This document shows, one piece after another, positions 1 to 7,295 of a stretch of 20,263 nt of DNA; position 1 is the first letter of the stretch, and the number at the start of each line of letters is the position of its first letter. Location: assembly GCA_002887195.1 (NCBI GenBank), contig PJAB01000819.1, forward strand, positions 1 to 20,263. The letters run 5' to 3'. The translations under genes were made by a program, and so were the position numbers. The stretch is from Chrysochromulina parva. Lineage: Eukaryota > Haptophyta > Prymnesiales > Chrysochromulinaceae. The notes under the pieces were generated by a model. The model was not told the origin of the DNA, searched no databases, and worked only from the letters and a program-made list of their open reading frames with translations.

Positions 1-719
1 CGTGTTCATGGGCGATGCTGGGATCTACCTCACCGCCCAGTGCGCATGCGAGACTGCATTAGCCATGGTCCACATGGTCGACATGGCCCACATGGTCGAG
101 CGCATCCATGCTGGCTCGTCACAGGCGCCGCTCCCCGCAGGTTTTACGACGCCCGGCCCGGCGGTGGGTGAGGCGTTGCTCGTGCGGCTCGCCTGCGCAG
201 GCGTCGTCGTCGAGGCTGGCTGATGTTGAGGTGATGTTGGGAGTAGCCGTGCTGAGCAGGCGAGCTCTGGGGATGGGAAGATGGCTAAAGCATAGAGTGG
301 CAGCCTTGCGACGTGCGTGCTTGATGCATGTGTCCGCGCCAGGTCTCCTCTCGGAGACGAGATGCGGTTGACATCTTCACGGCGGGAGAAGGCGGCAGAT
401 GGGCCGGGCTTGGTGAATGATCTGAAGGCTCAAGGTGAAGGTGAGGGCATGGGGGGGCGTGTTCCGAATCCGGTCCACGTCCCGCGTCCGGTCTCTAAGG
501 CCGAGCCCGTGCGCGGGAGAAAAACCGCTCGCACGGGTCGGACCACGGACGGCGGACGGGTGTAAGGTTGCCCATCGCCGAGCGCCCGTCAGCCCGGCGG
601 GGGTACCGGAACGGGAAAACGGAAGCGGATCCGGGATCCGGGAACGTCCCCCATCGGCGGTAGCCGGTACACTTTCCGCGTATACGGCGAAATATTCAAG
701 ACATTATAATAGTTAAGAG
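1..719. other. Gene-poor left edge, no supported gene
   Basis: I find no recognisable protein or RNA here. A frame open from the left edge to 223 (plus strand) could be the last exon of a gene lying to the left, but its composition is unremarkable and it matches no family I know. Small internal repeats are visible: a near-duplicate cacatggtcga motif at about 70-100, and a doubled gatccgg at about 628-641. The last 60 bases become A/T-rich just beyond the kinase stop codon, as expected for the 3' UTR of that minus-strand gene. Confidence 0.4.
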
Positions 720-2592
720 TCATGCGCCCCCGCCACCCCATCCCCAACTGCTCTGGACCACGGGTTGCTGTGGGGGCACGAGGTCTTCGAATGCCTCCTC
801 CGCAGCGGCCGAGGTGATGCGCTCCGTGGCGTCGACGGTGAGCAGCTTAGCCAGAAGCTTACGAGACTTCTGCGAGAGAACCGATGAGACCTTGCTGATA
901 GATCCCTTCATGATGCGCACGTTGAGATCCGCGATCGACTCGGCACGGAAGGCGATGCGGTTGTGCAGCAACTCGTACATCAGGCATCCTAAAGCCCACA
1001 CGTCGACCGGCGGCCCTGAGTAAGAGCCGCCGCGCACGAGCTCGGGAGCCATATACACGGGTGTTCCTAATATCGTTTTGAGCCGTCGGCTCACTGAGCT
1101 GCCCTCGGGGCGGAAGATGGTCGCAAAGCCAAAGTCGACGAGCCTGACCGAGTCCTTGGACGGCCCCGTGAATACTACGTTGCCCGGCTTGACGTCGCGA
1201 TGCGCGATGCCCTTAGCGTGCATGTGCGCGAGCGCCGAGCTGATCTGCTCAAGCAAGAGCGCGGCCTCGGACTCGTCCATGCCCTGGCCGTGGCCGCGCC
1301 CCTGCATGTAGCGGTGGAGCGAGCCACCACCGCAGTACTGCATGATTGCATGCGTCTCATGAGATCCCTCGTGCGTCTCGATGAGGTTGGCAATATGTTT
1401 ATGCGCGCTCGGCTGCAGCACCTGCAGGCAGTCGAGCTCCATCTTGACCGAGTCGATCGGCGCGGGGGCGCGCCCGCCCTTGGCACGCGTCAGGAAGGTC
1501 TTGACCGCGACGACGTTTTTGCTCTCGCAGTGCTGCGCGCGGACAACCGTCGAAAACGCGCCCTGCGCATAGATCAGACGCAATAGATCAGCAAATCAGC
1601 GCAATAGATCAGAAAATCAGCGCAATGGACAACCCTCGAGATCAGAGATCAGCAAATGATACCTGCGCAATAGGCGAGATCGTCTGATATCCAATCGAAT
1701 GCAGCGGGTCTCCAACGATCTGGGTATCCAACGATCTCGTCTGATACCCAATCGACTGCAGCGGGTCGCTGGTGGCGCTGCTCACGCTCGGCTCAGCTGC
1801 AGATGGGCGCTGAACCTCACGAGAGGACGCCGGCCGATGTTGCCTCTGCAGCTCCTTCTCAGCGGCTTGCGCTGTTGCTTCCGCAGCCATGCGCGCCCGT
1901 GCCTGCAGGTTGATGATGCCGCGTGGCGCGAGCATCGCTCGAAGGCGCCGGGTTTCGGATTCGGTATGTGACTGCGTCGTAAGCCCTGCGGCGCGTGCCC
2001 TTGCCGCATTGAGCGCGATGCTTGGTGGTGCCCCCTGAGCCACGAGATCCTCGTACGCCACGGCCACTGCACGAGCGTCGAGGCCATTGGCGAAAAAAGG
2101 TGGCGCGGCTGGCACTGCTGCGGTTGCGGCCGTGCCGGCCATGGCTGACGTGGAGGGCCGCACCCGAGACTCCTCAATGTAATCCTCCAGCATCTCTCTG
2201 CTTGCGCGCGTTGCAGGAGTGCCGATGCCTGCGCGAACACGCACCATCTGACGTAGCTCGAGACGGCTGACTGGAACATATGCTGCGCCGAGTGCGGCGG
2301 CCTTATACTGAGCCAGGCGCACCTTGTGGCTCGGTGGCTTCAGCACGCGCGGGGCTGGCATGGCCACTGGCGCTTCGGACAGCTGACGCTCAAGCGAAAC
2401 TGACCTCGGGCTGGCTGAGGTCAGGGTGAGCGCGGGGCCCAGCGACGACGACGCATTGCCGACCACTGGACCGCGACATGACCGCGCAAAAAGAGTAGGA
2501 GCGCTCACATCTGCTACCGATGCCGACGAGCACGAGAGCAGCAATTCCAACTCGTTGCGCACCGCCTTGTAGTCTTTCATGGGCGGAAGCAT
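720..2592 (-). CDS. Serine/threonine protein kinase with long unstructured N-terminal region (two exons)
   Basis: Predicted join on the minus strand: 2592-1663 and 1562-720, about 590 residues. The kinase domain begins at the junction, where the first exon ends in PIAQ and the second starts GAFSTVVRA, together forming the glycine-rich loop. In second-exon ORF numbering, VAVK carries the ATP lysine (K28), the alpha-C glutamate is E49, HRDVKPGN (128-135) is the catalytic loop and marks Ser/Thr specificity, DFG is 150-152, APE is 179-181, and DVWALG and R255 complete the C-lobe. The second exon alone has no ATG (its reading frame opens at TTG, 1583), so it cannot be a separate gene. The roughly 300-residue N-terminal region is Ala/Ser/Arg-rich with no domain I recognise, and ends in two copies of a DPLxSIGYQT motif. 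The ATG at 2592 is the first in frame; a second lies four codons on. I cannot name the substrate; the fold suggests a CAMK/NEK-like relative. It is divergent from OGG1. Confidence 0.85.
1563..1662 (-). other. Intron of the kinase gene, made of 21-nt repeats
   Basis: This is a predicted 100-nt, phase-0 GT-AG intron. The donor is CAG|GTATCA (GT at 1662-1661) and the acceptor GCGCAG|GGC (AG at 1564-1563). Removing it joins IAQ to GAFSTVV and restores the kinase glycine-rich loop. The interior consists largely of a 21-nt unit of the type attgcgctgattt(t/g)ctgatct, present about two and a half times and rich in CTGAT branch-point-like sequence. The last exon bases (ctattgcgcag) nearly repeat the last intron bases (ctatgcgcag). 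Confidence 0.75.
1663..1767 (-). repeat. 57-nt coding duplication at the end of kinase exon 1
   Basis: Two adjacent copies encode DPLQSIGYQT (from 1767) and DPLHSIGYQT (from 1710), 19 codons apart. The nucleotide sequences are nearly identical across about 30 bases (gacccgctgca, then tcgattgg, then tatcagacga). The second copy runs straight into the repeat-built intron, so the whole exon-intron boundary is repetitive. Confidence 0.7.
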
Positions 2593-2682
2593 TTTAGACG
2601 GCGTCCACGTTCAGCCACCGCCGCACCGAACGCGTCCGCGCAAGATGTTCCGCACCGCGTCCTTACGAGACGCATGTGACTG
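2593..2682. promoter_or_regulatory. Shared upstream region of kinase and OGG1
   Basis: Only 90 bp separate the two head-to-head start codons, or about 180 bp if OGG1 starts at its internal ATG (2776). The region must hold both promoters and both 5' UTRs. I see no TATA box on either strand. The assignment rests on position alone. Confidence 0.5.
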
Positions 2683-4125
2683 ATGAGAGGAATCCGATTT
2701 AAGTCGAAGATTCGACTGCATTTTCAAGCAGGTGAACGTCACAACTTCGCCGCCGTAACGACAGGCGACTTTTTCATGGGCAGAACCTGGCACCGACTTC
2801 TCAGCGCACCAACCGAGCTCCGCCTTAGGGTCACATTCGAAAACGGACAGTGTTTTGGCTGGACGCGGCAGCCGGGCGACGATCCCGTGTGGATTGGCGT
2901 GCTGGGCCAGCGCGTCCTCGCTGTACGTGAGATAGAGAGCGACTGCCTATTCCGGTGCCTTGGCGAGCTCAGCGAGACAGAAACAGACACCGCCACGATT
3001 CGTGATGAGCTGCACGACTACTTCCAGCTGGGTACGCCGCTTGCGCCGCTGGTCGACGCGTGGGGAGCTGCCGATCGAGAGGTGCCCGAGGCACCCGCGA
3101 GCGATGTGCGAGAGCGGATGAATGTCATCGCGCGCACGCTGCCCGGTATGCGTGTGCTACGCCAGGATCCGGAAGAGTGCCTCTTCTCCTTCATCTGCTC
3201 CTCGAATAACAACATCAAGCGCATCGGCGGCATGCTGCAATCCATCCGGCAGCAGTACGGCACGAAGATCCCGCTCGCCACACTCGGGGCAGAGGCCGCA
3301 TCGGAGCAGGCAGCAGCCACCGAGCTAAGCGCGCCCGTCGGCCACGGCGGGGCCGCCGATTTCTACACCTTCCCCTCCGCGGCGGCCATGGCGGCGGCGA
3401 GCGAGGAGGAGCTTCGGAAGCTCGGGCTGGGCTATCGCGCGCCGTATCTGCGCCAGACGGCGCAGCGGCTGACGCGCGAGGGTGCGAGCTGGCTCAAGAG
3501 CCTGCGCATGGAGAGAGACCCGAACGTCGTGCGTGCGACGCTCACGGAGCTTCCCGGGGTCGGGCCAAAGGTTGCCGACTGCGTCGCGCTCTTCTCGCTC
3601 GACCAGCATAGCTGTGTACCGGTGGACGTGCATGTGTGGGAGATTGCATGCCGGGAGTTCGACCCGACGCTCGCGCAGGAGAAGTCACTCACTCCCAAGG
3701 TGTACGCGCGCGTGGGCGAGCAGTTCCGGCGCGCGTACGGCTCGCATGCGGGCTGGGCGCACTCGTACCTTTTTGCGGCCGAGTTGCCTACCTTCCGCGA
3801 CCAGCTGCCCGAGGCGATGCGACAGAAAATGGCCCTCTTCGCTGAGCACGAGAGAGAAAAGAAGGCTGTGGCGAGGGCGGAGAAGAAGGCCAGGGCTGAG
3901 GCCAAGGCCGAGATCAAGGACGAGGACGAGAACAAAACGTTGCCGCCCGATGACGCCCCTGCCACTGCTCCGCTGCCCGCTTCCACAGCGACCAAGCCAC
4001 CTCGCAAGCGGAGCTCGCTGGCCGCAGCAGCTGCTGCCGCCTCGGCCGCGTTGCGCGAGGCCTCCTCCCCCGCGGGCACGACGATGGCTGGTCGCAAGCG
4101 CCCTGTGGCTGAGGCTGTCGACTGA
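2683..4125 (+). CDS. OGG1: 8-oxoguanine DNA glycosylase / AP lyase
   Basis: OGG1 removes 8-oxoguanine opposite cytosine and nicks the abasic site, starting base-excision repair. This 480-residue protein follows the eukaryotic family closely. The N-terminal OGG_N fold is seen around GQCFGW (55-60), and QDPEECLFSFICSSNNNI (161-178) is the family hallmark. The helix-hairpin-helix LTELPGVGPKVADC (287-300) carries the catalytic lysine K296, and VPVDVHVW (312-319) carries the catalytic aspartate D315. The K-to-D spacing of 19 equals that of the human enzyme (K249/D268). An insert of about 20 residues precedes FYTFPS. The C-terminal 95 residues are an extra charged Lys/Glu/Ala tail ending in basic clusters (PPRKRS, GRKRP) that could be nuclear localisation signals. 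The first ATG adds a basic 31-residue leader that could be mitochondrial; the ATG at 2776 gives a start closer to animal OGG1. No intron is needed. Confidence 0.95.
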   Translation: MRGIRFKSKIRLHFQAGERHNFAAVTTGDFFMGRTWHRLLSAPTELRLRVTFENGQCFGWTRQPGDDPVWIGVLGQRVLAVREIESDCLFRCLGELSETETDTATIRDELHDYFQLGTPLAPLVDAWGAADREVPEAPASDVRERMNVIARTLPGMRVLRQDPEECLFSFICSSNNNIKRIGGMLQSIRQQYGTKIPLATLGAEAASEQAAATELSAPVGHGGAADFYTFPSAAAMAAASEEELRKLGLGYRAPYLRQTAQRLTREGASWLKSLRMERDPNVVRATLTELPGVGPKVADCVALFSLDQHSCVPVDVHVWEIACREFDPTLAQEKSLTPKVYARVGEQFRRAYGSHAGWAHSYLFAAELPTFRDQLPEAMRQKMALFAEHEREKKAVARAEKKARAEAKAEIKDEDENKTLPPDDAPATAPLPASTATKPPRKRSSLAAAAAAASAALREASSPAGTTMAGRKRPVAEAVD

Positions 4126-4578
4126 GAGGCTGTCAACTGACCGTGCAAGGCCCCAACATTCATCGCCAGGCGATGGGTGGACGCGCGCGCATATTGCGCC
4201 GGCGTTCTGTTCGCAGGCGGCCGTGCCTGGCGCGGTCGGGCGTGGTAAGTGATGCATAGATGCAACAGTCCACGTAGCAGCTCAATTTTAAATCATTTTG
4301 GAACAAAGCGGGGTCAGGGTTCGTATACAATCTATAAATAGCGCGGGGCCACACCCGCTTTCAAAGCGCTACCTTTAAAAACACACGCGGTGCTGCGTGG
4401 ACCGACTACGTTTCGTTTGGACGTATGTCCGGTCGTATCACAGTTGTCGTCTAGCCGCTAGGCGCTAGCCGCTACTGTGTACTGAAAGCAGTCGTGTCCT
4501 CGTGATCCGTGCGCTACATCATACAAGATAACACTCAGTACTGATCTCTGATGGGGAGATCAGTTTTCGTCGGCGTGA
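4126..4578. other. Convergent intergenic region with an isolated TATA box
   Basis: This lies between the 3' ends of OGG1 (plus) and DnaJ (minus), so it should mainly hold 3' UTRs and polyadenylation sites. It contains a clean TATAAATA at 4333-4340 on the plus strand, yet no protein start follows in a usable position. Short repeats of tagccgcta type occur around 4451-4475. I looked for tRNA, U1/U2/U4/U5/U6 and 5S signatures and found none. Confidence 0.4.
4333..4340 (+). promoter_or_regulatory. Orphan TATA box (TATAAATA)
   Basis: An exact TATAAATA sits in an A/T-rich stretch and is followed at once by GC-rich sequence. No coding start or recognised RNA lies 25-35 bases downstream. It could drive an unrecognised short transcript or be chance. 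Confidence 0.3.
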
Positions 4579-5946
4579 TCAGCCCCATGCCCACGACCAC
4601 GCCGCACGCGCTTGTCGCGTGAGTGAGGCGCATAGCTCCCGCCAGCGCTCGGCTTGGCGGCGCGCTTGTGCCGCACGTTCCTCTTGGGCACGCCGTCGCT
4701 CGCGCTCGTCGCGCCGCCGTAACCGAAGGAGCCTCTGCTCGGCATCCCTCCGCATCCTGTCGGCGCGTGCTTCTGGGCGCGCTCGGCCGAGCACGTCAGT
4801 CGACAGACAGTCGAGCACCACCGCCGCGGATGTGAATACAAACTCGACCACACCACCAGCCATCGCAGGCAGCCGAAGCAGCGCTGCCTTGGCGAGCATT
4901 GTTGTCACCGCCGCGCCTCCGATGCGACTGGCGAGATAGGCCGCCTCCTCAGCCGCTGAGCGCATTTTCATCTCCACAATCAAATCGCCGCGGGCTTCGC
5001 CATCGCGTCCGTCGCGTCCGTCGCTGCAGAGCACCGGCATGCCTTGCCCTGTCAGGCGCACGGTCTCGCCCGTGGGCCGAGTCCGCTCGCCGCGTGCGCG
5101 CACGGTTAGCCACGCACCGTCGAGACCACGTACCCTGACGGCTAAGCGGCCAAAGGCGTTGCGCCATGCGGGAAGCACGACGGTCGCATGCAGTGTATCA
5201 CCTCGGCGCGTCAAGCGCGGATGGGGCTTGGCCACCAGCCGAAAGGTCAACCCGATGCCGCGAGAGCCGCCGATCCCAGGCAAGATCGAGGGCACCGTGT
5301 CCCCTTGCCGACTGCCCGGTGGCACCTTGAGCAATCGTGGCAAGCGCAACCGTTGAGCAATCTCCTCAGTCACGGTGGCGCCGAGGGCAGTACCGAGGGC
5401 TTGCGACCACCTGAGCGCCCAGAAGAGGAGGCGCTCAGCATGCAATGAGGGTGGCAATCATGAGCGCCCAGAAGACAAGGCGCTCGACCAGCATGCAATG
5501 AGGGTGTCAATCAGCATGCGATGAGCTCACGCGCTCAGCGAGATTTGGACGTCCTCATATCCGCCAAAGGCCTCGAGGGTGCACTCGACCCGAATTTCGA
5601 CCTGCGGCCGCGGCGGAGTCGCCCCTGGCTCACCCTGGCGGTTTGCTAGATCAAAATCATACTGCCGGCGCTTGGCGGGATCACCGAGCGTCTCGAACGC
5701 GGCATTGCAATTCTCAAATACCACCTGAGCCTTCCGTCTTCGTTCGCTGCTTGCGCCGCGCGGCATGCGATCCGGATGAAACTTGAGGGCCGCCTTGCGG
5801 TAGGCAAGCTTGATCTCTGACGCGGTAGCAGTGCGGTCTATGCCAAGCGTATTGTAATGGTTCGCTCCGACAGCAAACACCGAAAAAACAAGGACCAAAA
5901 TGCGGAGCATGTGGTGTCGGCGGAGGTGGCGGCGGCGGCGGTTCAT
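4579..5946 (-). CDS. ER-type DnaJ (ERdj3/DNAJB11-like) co-chaperone, two exons
   Basis: Predicted join on the minus strand: 5946-5531 and 5410-4579, about 415 residues. Such proteins deliver unfolded clients to lumenal Hsp70 (BiP). A hydrophobic run, MLRILVLVFSVFAVGA, forms a signal peptide followed directly by the J-domain (NHYNTLGIDRTAT to RRQYDFDL) with HPD intact at residues 57-59. No glycine/phenylalanine linker and no CxxCxGxG zinc finger follow, so this is not a class A protein. The substrate-binding C-terminal domains start in exon 1 (VEIRVECTLEAFGGYEDV) and continue in exon 2 (LLKVPPGSRQGD, PHPRLTRRGDTLHATVVLP, RLTGQGMP, RGDLIVEMKM). Splicing is required to unite the J-domain with these. 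The tail is unusual: a hydrophobic stretch and then about 70 Arg/Glu-rich residues likely to form a coiled coil. The start could also be 5910, which leaves a simpler signal peptide. It is divergent from the seven-span protein. Confidence 0.88.
5411..5530 (-). other. Intron of the DnaJ gene, built from a 53-nt tandem repeat
   Basis: This is a predicted 120-nt GT-AG intron with donor GC|GTGAGC (GT at 5530-5529) and acceptor GCTCAG|GTGG (AG at 5412-5411). The split codon GC|G gives alanine, and the frame continues as ISLSA-WSQALG. The intron contains a 53-nt unit beginning GCATGCTG, with one full copy, one partial copy at each side, and cttctgggcgctca near each unit's end. In the copy nearest the donor the unit reads gctcatg; in the acceptor copy it reads gctcagg, so a one-base difference creates the AG used for splicing. 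Confidence 0.75.
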
Positions 5947-6031
5947 ATGAATAACAGTACACACTGGAAGAGGGTACCGGTAGAAGTACATATCCGAGGT
6001 CGTAGAGGTTGGTGCTGGCTGTTCGTCACAT
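5947..6031. promoter_or_regulatory. Shared upstream region of DnaJ and the seven-span protein
   Basis: The two genes are head-to-head with 85 bp between chosen starts, or about 140 to 180 bp with the alternative ATGs at 5910 and 6089. Both open frames extend into this interval on opposite strands, so the true 5' ends are uncertain. I see no TATA box. Confidence 0.4.
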
Positions 6032-7132
6032 TTGCATGCACAAACAACCCAAATTTGGAGCACACTCGTGATCGGACGACTCTCCTCCATGCAGCAAAAA
6101 GTTCATGAGCATACCAGCCTGCTCGTCGAGCAGGTTGTCGCCGAGGCGCCACCGGAACTATGCAGAGGGTCCACTCTTGATTCTTGCGAGGGCTGCAAAA
6201 GCGACTGGGCGAACTGCAGGGCCGACGCCCACACACTGGTCTTTGTTGTCAGCCTCACCGTCAGTTGCAGCCTCACCACACTCGCGCAAGCGAGGGCAGA
6301 CGCTCTCGGATGGCGGCAGAATCCGTGGGTAAGCAGACTGTGCTTCCTCTACTACCCGATCGTTATCGGGCTCTCGTGCGTGAAATTCCTCGGTCGGTTA
6401 ACGCTTCGCACCCTCGCGTGCGGCGGCCACTCTTGGGCCGATCCCGTGCGTGAGGATGAGAGCGCTCTCGAGTTCCAGATTCGTGCGTTTTGGATTGTTC
6501 CTTCCACGAGTTGGTTCACGATCGTCGTATTCGCATCCTGCGTCGAAGCGGCGTACGTGGCACTCCGAGAGCCCTTGCAGCTGAGCTTCTGGAATGTCAA
6601 GCTCTCGAACGCTCGGATGTACACAGGCGCTGGCACGCGCGCTGTCATTGCGGTGTCCTTCATCGCCGGGTCGGTCACGTTGCTGCACGCGATGCGCAGT
6701 CGAGATACGCTACTGCTGCGCACGTGCGTGCTCGGGAACGCGGCCTTTGCCTTCTCAATGCTTGTCATGATCGTCGTCGCCTACGCCGCGCTGCCCGACC
6801 GCGACGAGCTTCTCGACACCACCTGCAGCTTCACCTACCAGCAGCTCGACACCACCTGCGTGTGGGCCTACGTGACGCTCCTCTTCTCGGTCATGGCCGT
6901 GATTGTATTCCTATGGTACGCTTTAGTGTGCATGATGCTGTGGCGCGATTATACGCAGGTCGAGGAGTCGCGCCTGAAGCCCGGCGTCGGTGACGCGCCG
7001 GGGGGCTGGGAACAAGTCTGCAAGCAGGTCGGTGCCTTGTTGTTAGTCCTGCTCATCTGCATCTTGGTGACGGCGCTCAACGTGGCGAGCATTATCTCGG
7101 ATTCTGAGGGCTACTTCGAGAACATTGGCTGA
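6032..7132 (+). CDS. Unrecognised membrane protein with seven hydrophobic spans
   Basis: This 366-residue protein belongs to no family I recognise. Seven hydrophobic segments are visible at about residues 68-86, 103-121, 152-178, 202-220, 230-254, 266-293 and 322-346. They follow a 65-residue N-terminal region with four cysteines (C44, C52, C55, C62). A DTTC motif is doubled before the sixth span (262-265 and 273-276). The C-terminal tail is short. Seven spans with a Cys-bearing N-terminus is a receptor-like topology, but I see no DRY, NPxxY or other GPCR motif, so no function should be assumed. The ATG at 6032 is the most upstream in frame; the ATG at 6089 is an alternative and would reduce overlap with the divergent DnaJ promoter. 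Base and codon use match the neighbours and the frame is uninterrupted. Confidence 0.75.
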   Translation: MHAQTTQIWSTLVIGRLSSMQQKVHEHTSLLVEQVVAEAPPELCRGSTLDSCEGCKSDWANCRADAHTLVFVVSLTVSCSLTTLAQARADALGWRQNPWVSRLCFLYYPIVIGLSCVKFLGRLTLRTLACGGHSWADPVREDESALEFQIRAFWIVPSTSWFTIVVFASCVEAAYVALREPLQLSFWNVKLSNARMYTGAGTRAVIAVSFIAGSVTLLHAMRSRDTLLLRTCVLGNAAFAFSMLVMIVVAYAALPDRDELLDTTCSFTYQQLDTTCVWAYVTLLFSVMAVIVFLWYALVCMMLWRDYTQVEESRLKPGVGDAPGGWEQVCKQVGALLLVLLICILVTALNVASIISDSEGYFENIG

Positions 7133-7184
7133 CGCGTGTGAGTGGCCGGTAGTCACAGAGAACAATTACCCACCTAAGAAATAT

Positions 7185-7215
7185 GCTGAAATGTCTGTCC
7201 CTCGGATGAACCGTT
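7185..7215 (+). repeat. 31-nt dispersed repeat, copy 1
   Basis: It starts gctgaaatgtctg and ends ggatgaaccgtt. It is identical over all 31 bases to the minus strand of 9532-9502, which lies inside the EF-hand intron. Flanks diverge, although both copies are followed within a few bases by TGAC. Exact identity of this length 2.3 kb away is not expected by chance. Confidence 0.9.
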
Positions 7216-7257
7216 TGACAGTGAACATAGGATACAACTGCGCTGGTACCGTATCTG

Positions 7258-7295
7258 GTATGTTCATACGTGCAGTTCATACTAACGAATTTCAG
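7258..7295 (+). other. Possible 38-nt leader intron with GTATGT and TACTAAC
   Basis: The sequence shows a GTATGT donor, a perfect yeast-type TACTAAC branch site at 7280-7286, and a TTTCAG acceptor abutting ATG at 7296. The downstream protein is complete without any upstream exon, so if real it is a 5'-UTR intron or joins an undetected leader exon. A length of 38 nt and a branch-to-acceptor distance of about 10 nt are short for most eukaryotes, so coincidence remains possible. Confidence 0.35.

Larger units (their letters stand above)
7133..7295 (+). other. A/T-richer leader upstream of the pseudouridine synthase
   Basis: This 163-bp gap between two plus-strand genes is poorer in G/C than either. 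It holds a 31-nt sequence identical to part of the EF-hand intron (7185-7215). It also holds a textbook short-intron layout: GTATGT at 7258, TACTAAC at 7280-7286 and CAG at 7293-7295, immediately before the chosen ATG. The frame stays open through it from 7125, but only from a TTG, with possible ATGs at 7191, 7206 and 7260. Confidence 0.5.

Noticed and set aside
720..1583. Kinase as a stand-alone gene starting at 1583
   Set aside because: The first codon is TTG, an in-frame stop lies just upstream, and the glycine-rich loop would be cut. Splicing to the upstream exon gives a full domain.
3432..4265. 277-codon minus-strand frame opposite OGG1
   Set aside because: Composition is low-complexity Ala/Ser and it lies antisense to the OGG1 catalytic region. 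It is an artefact of high G/C content.
7125..7295. Start of the TruA gene at 7125
   Set aside because: That codon is TTG and overlaps the stop of the previous gene. The residues up to 7296 have no family similarity, and the ATG at 7296 gives a normal N-terminus.
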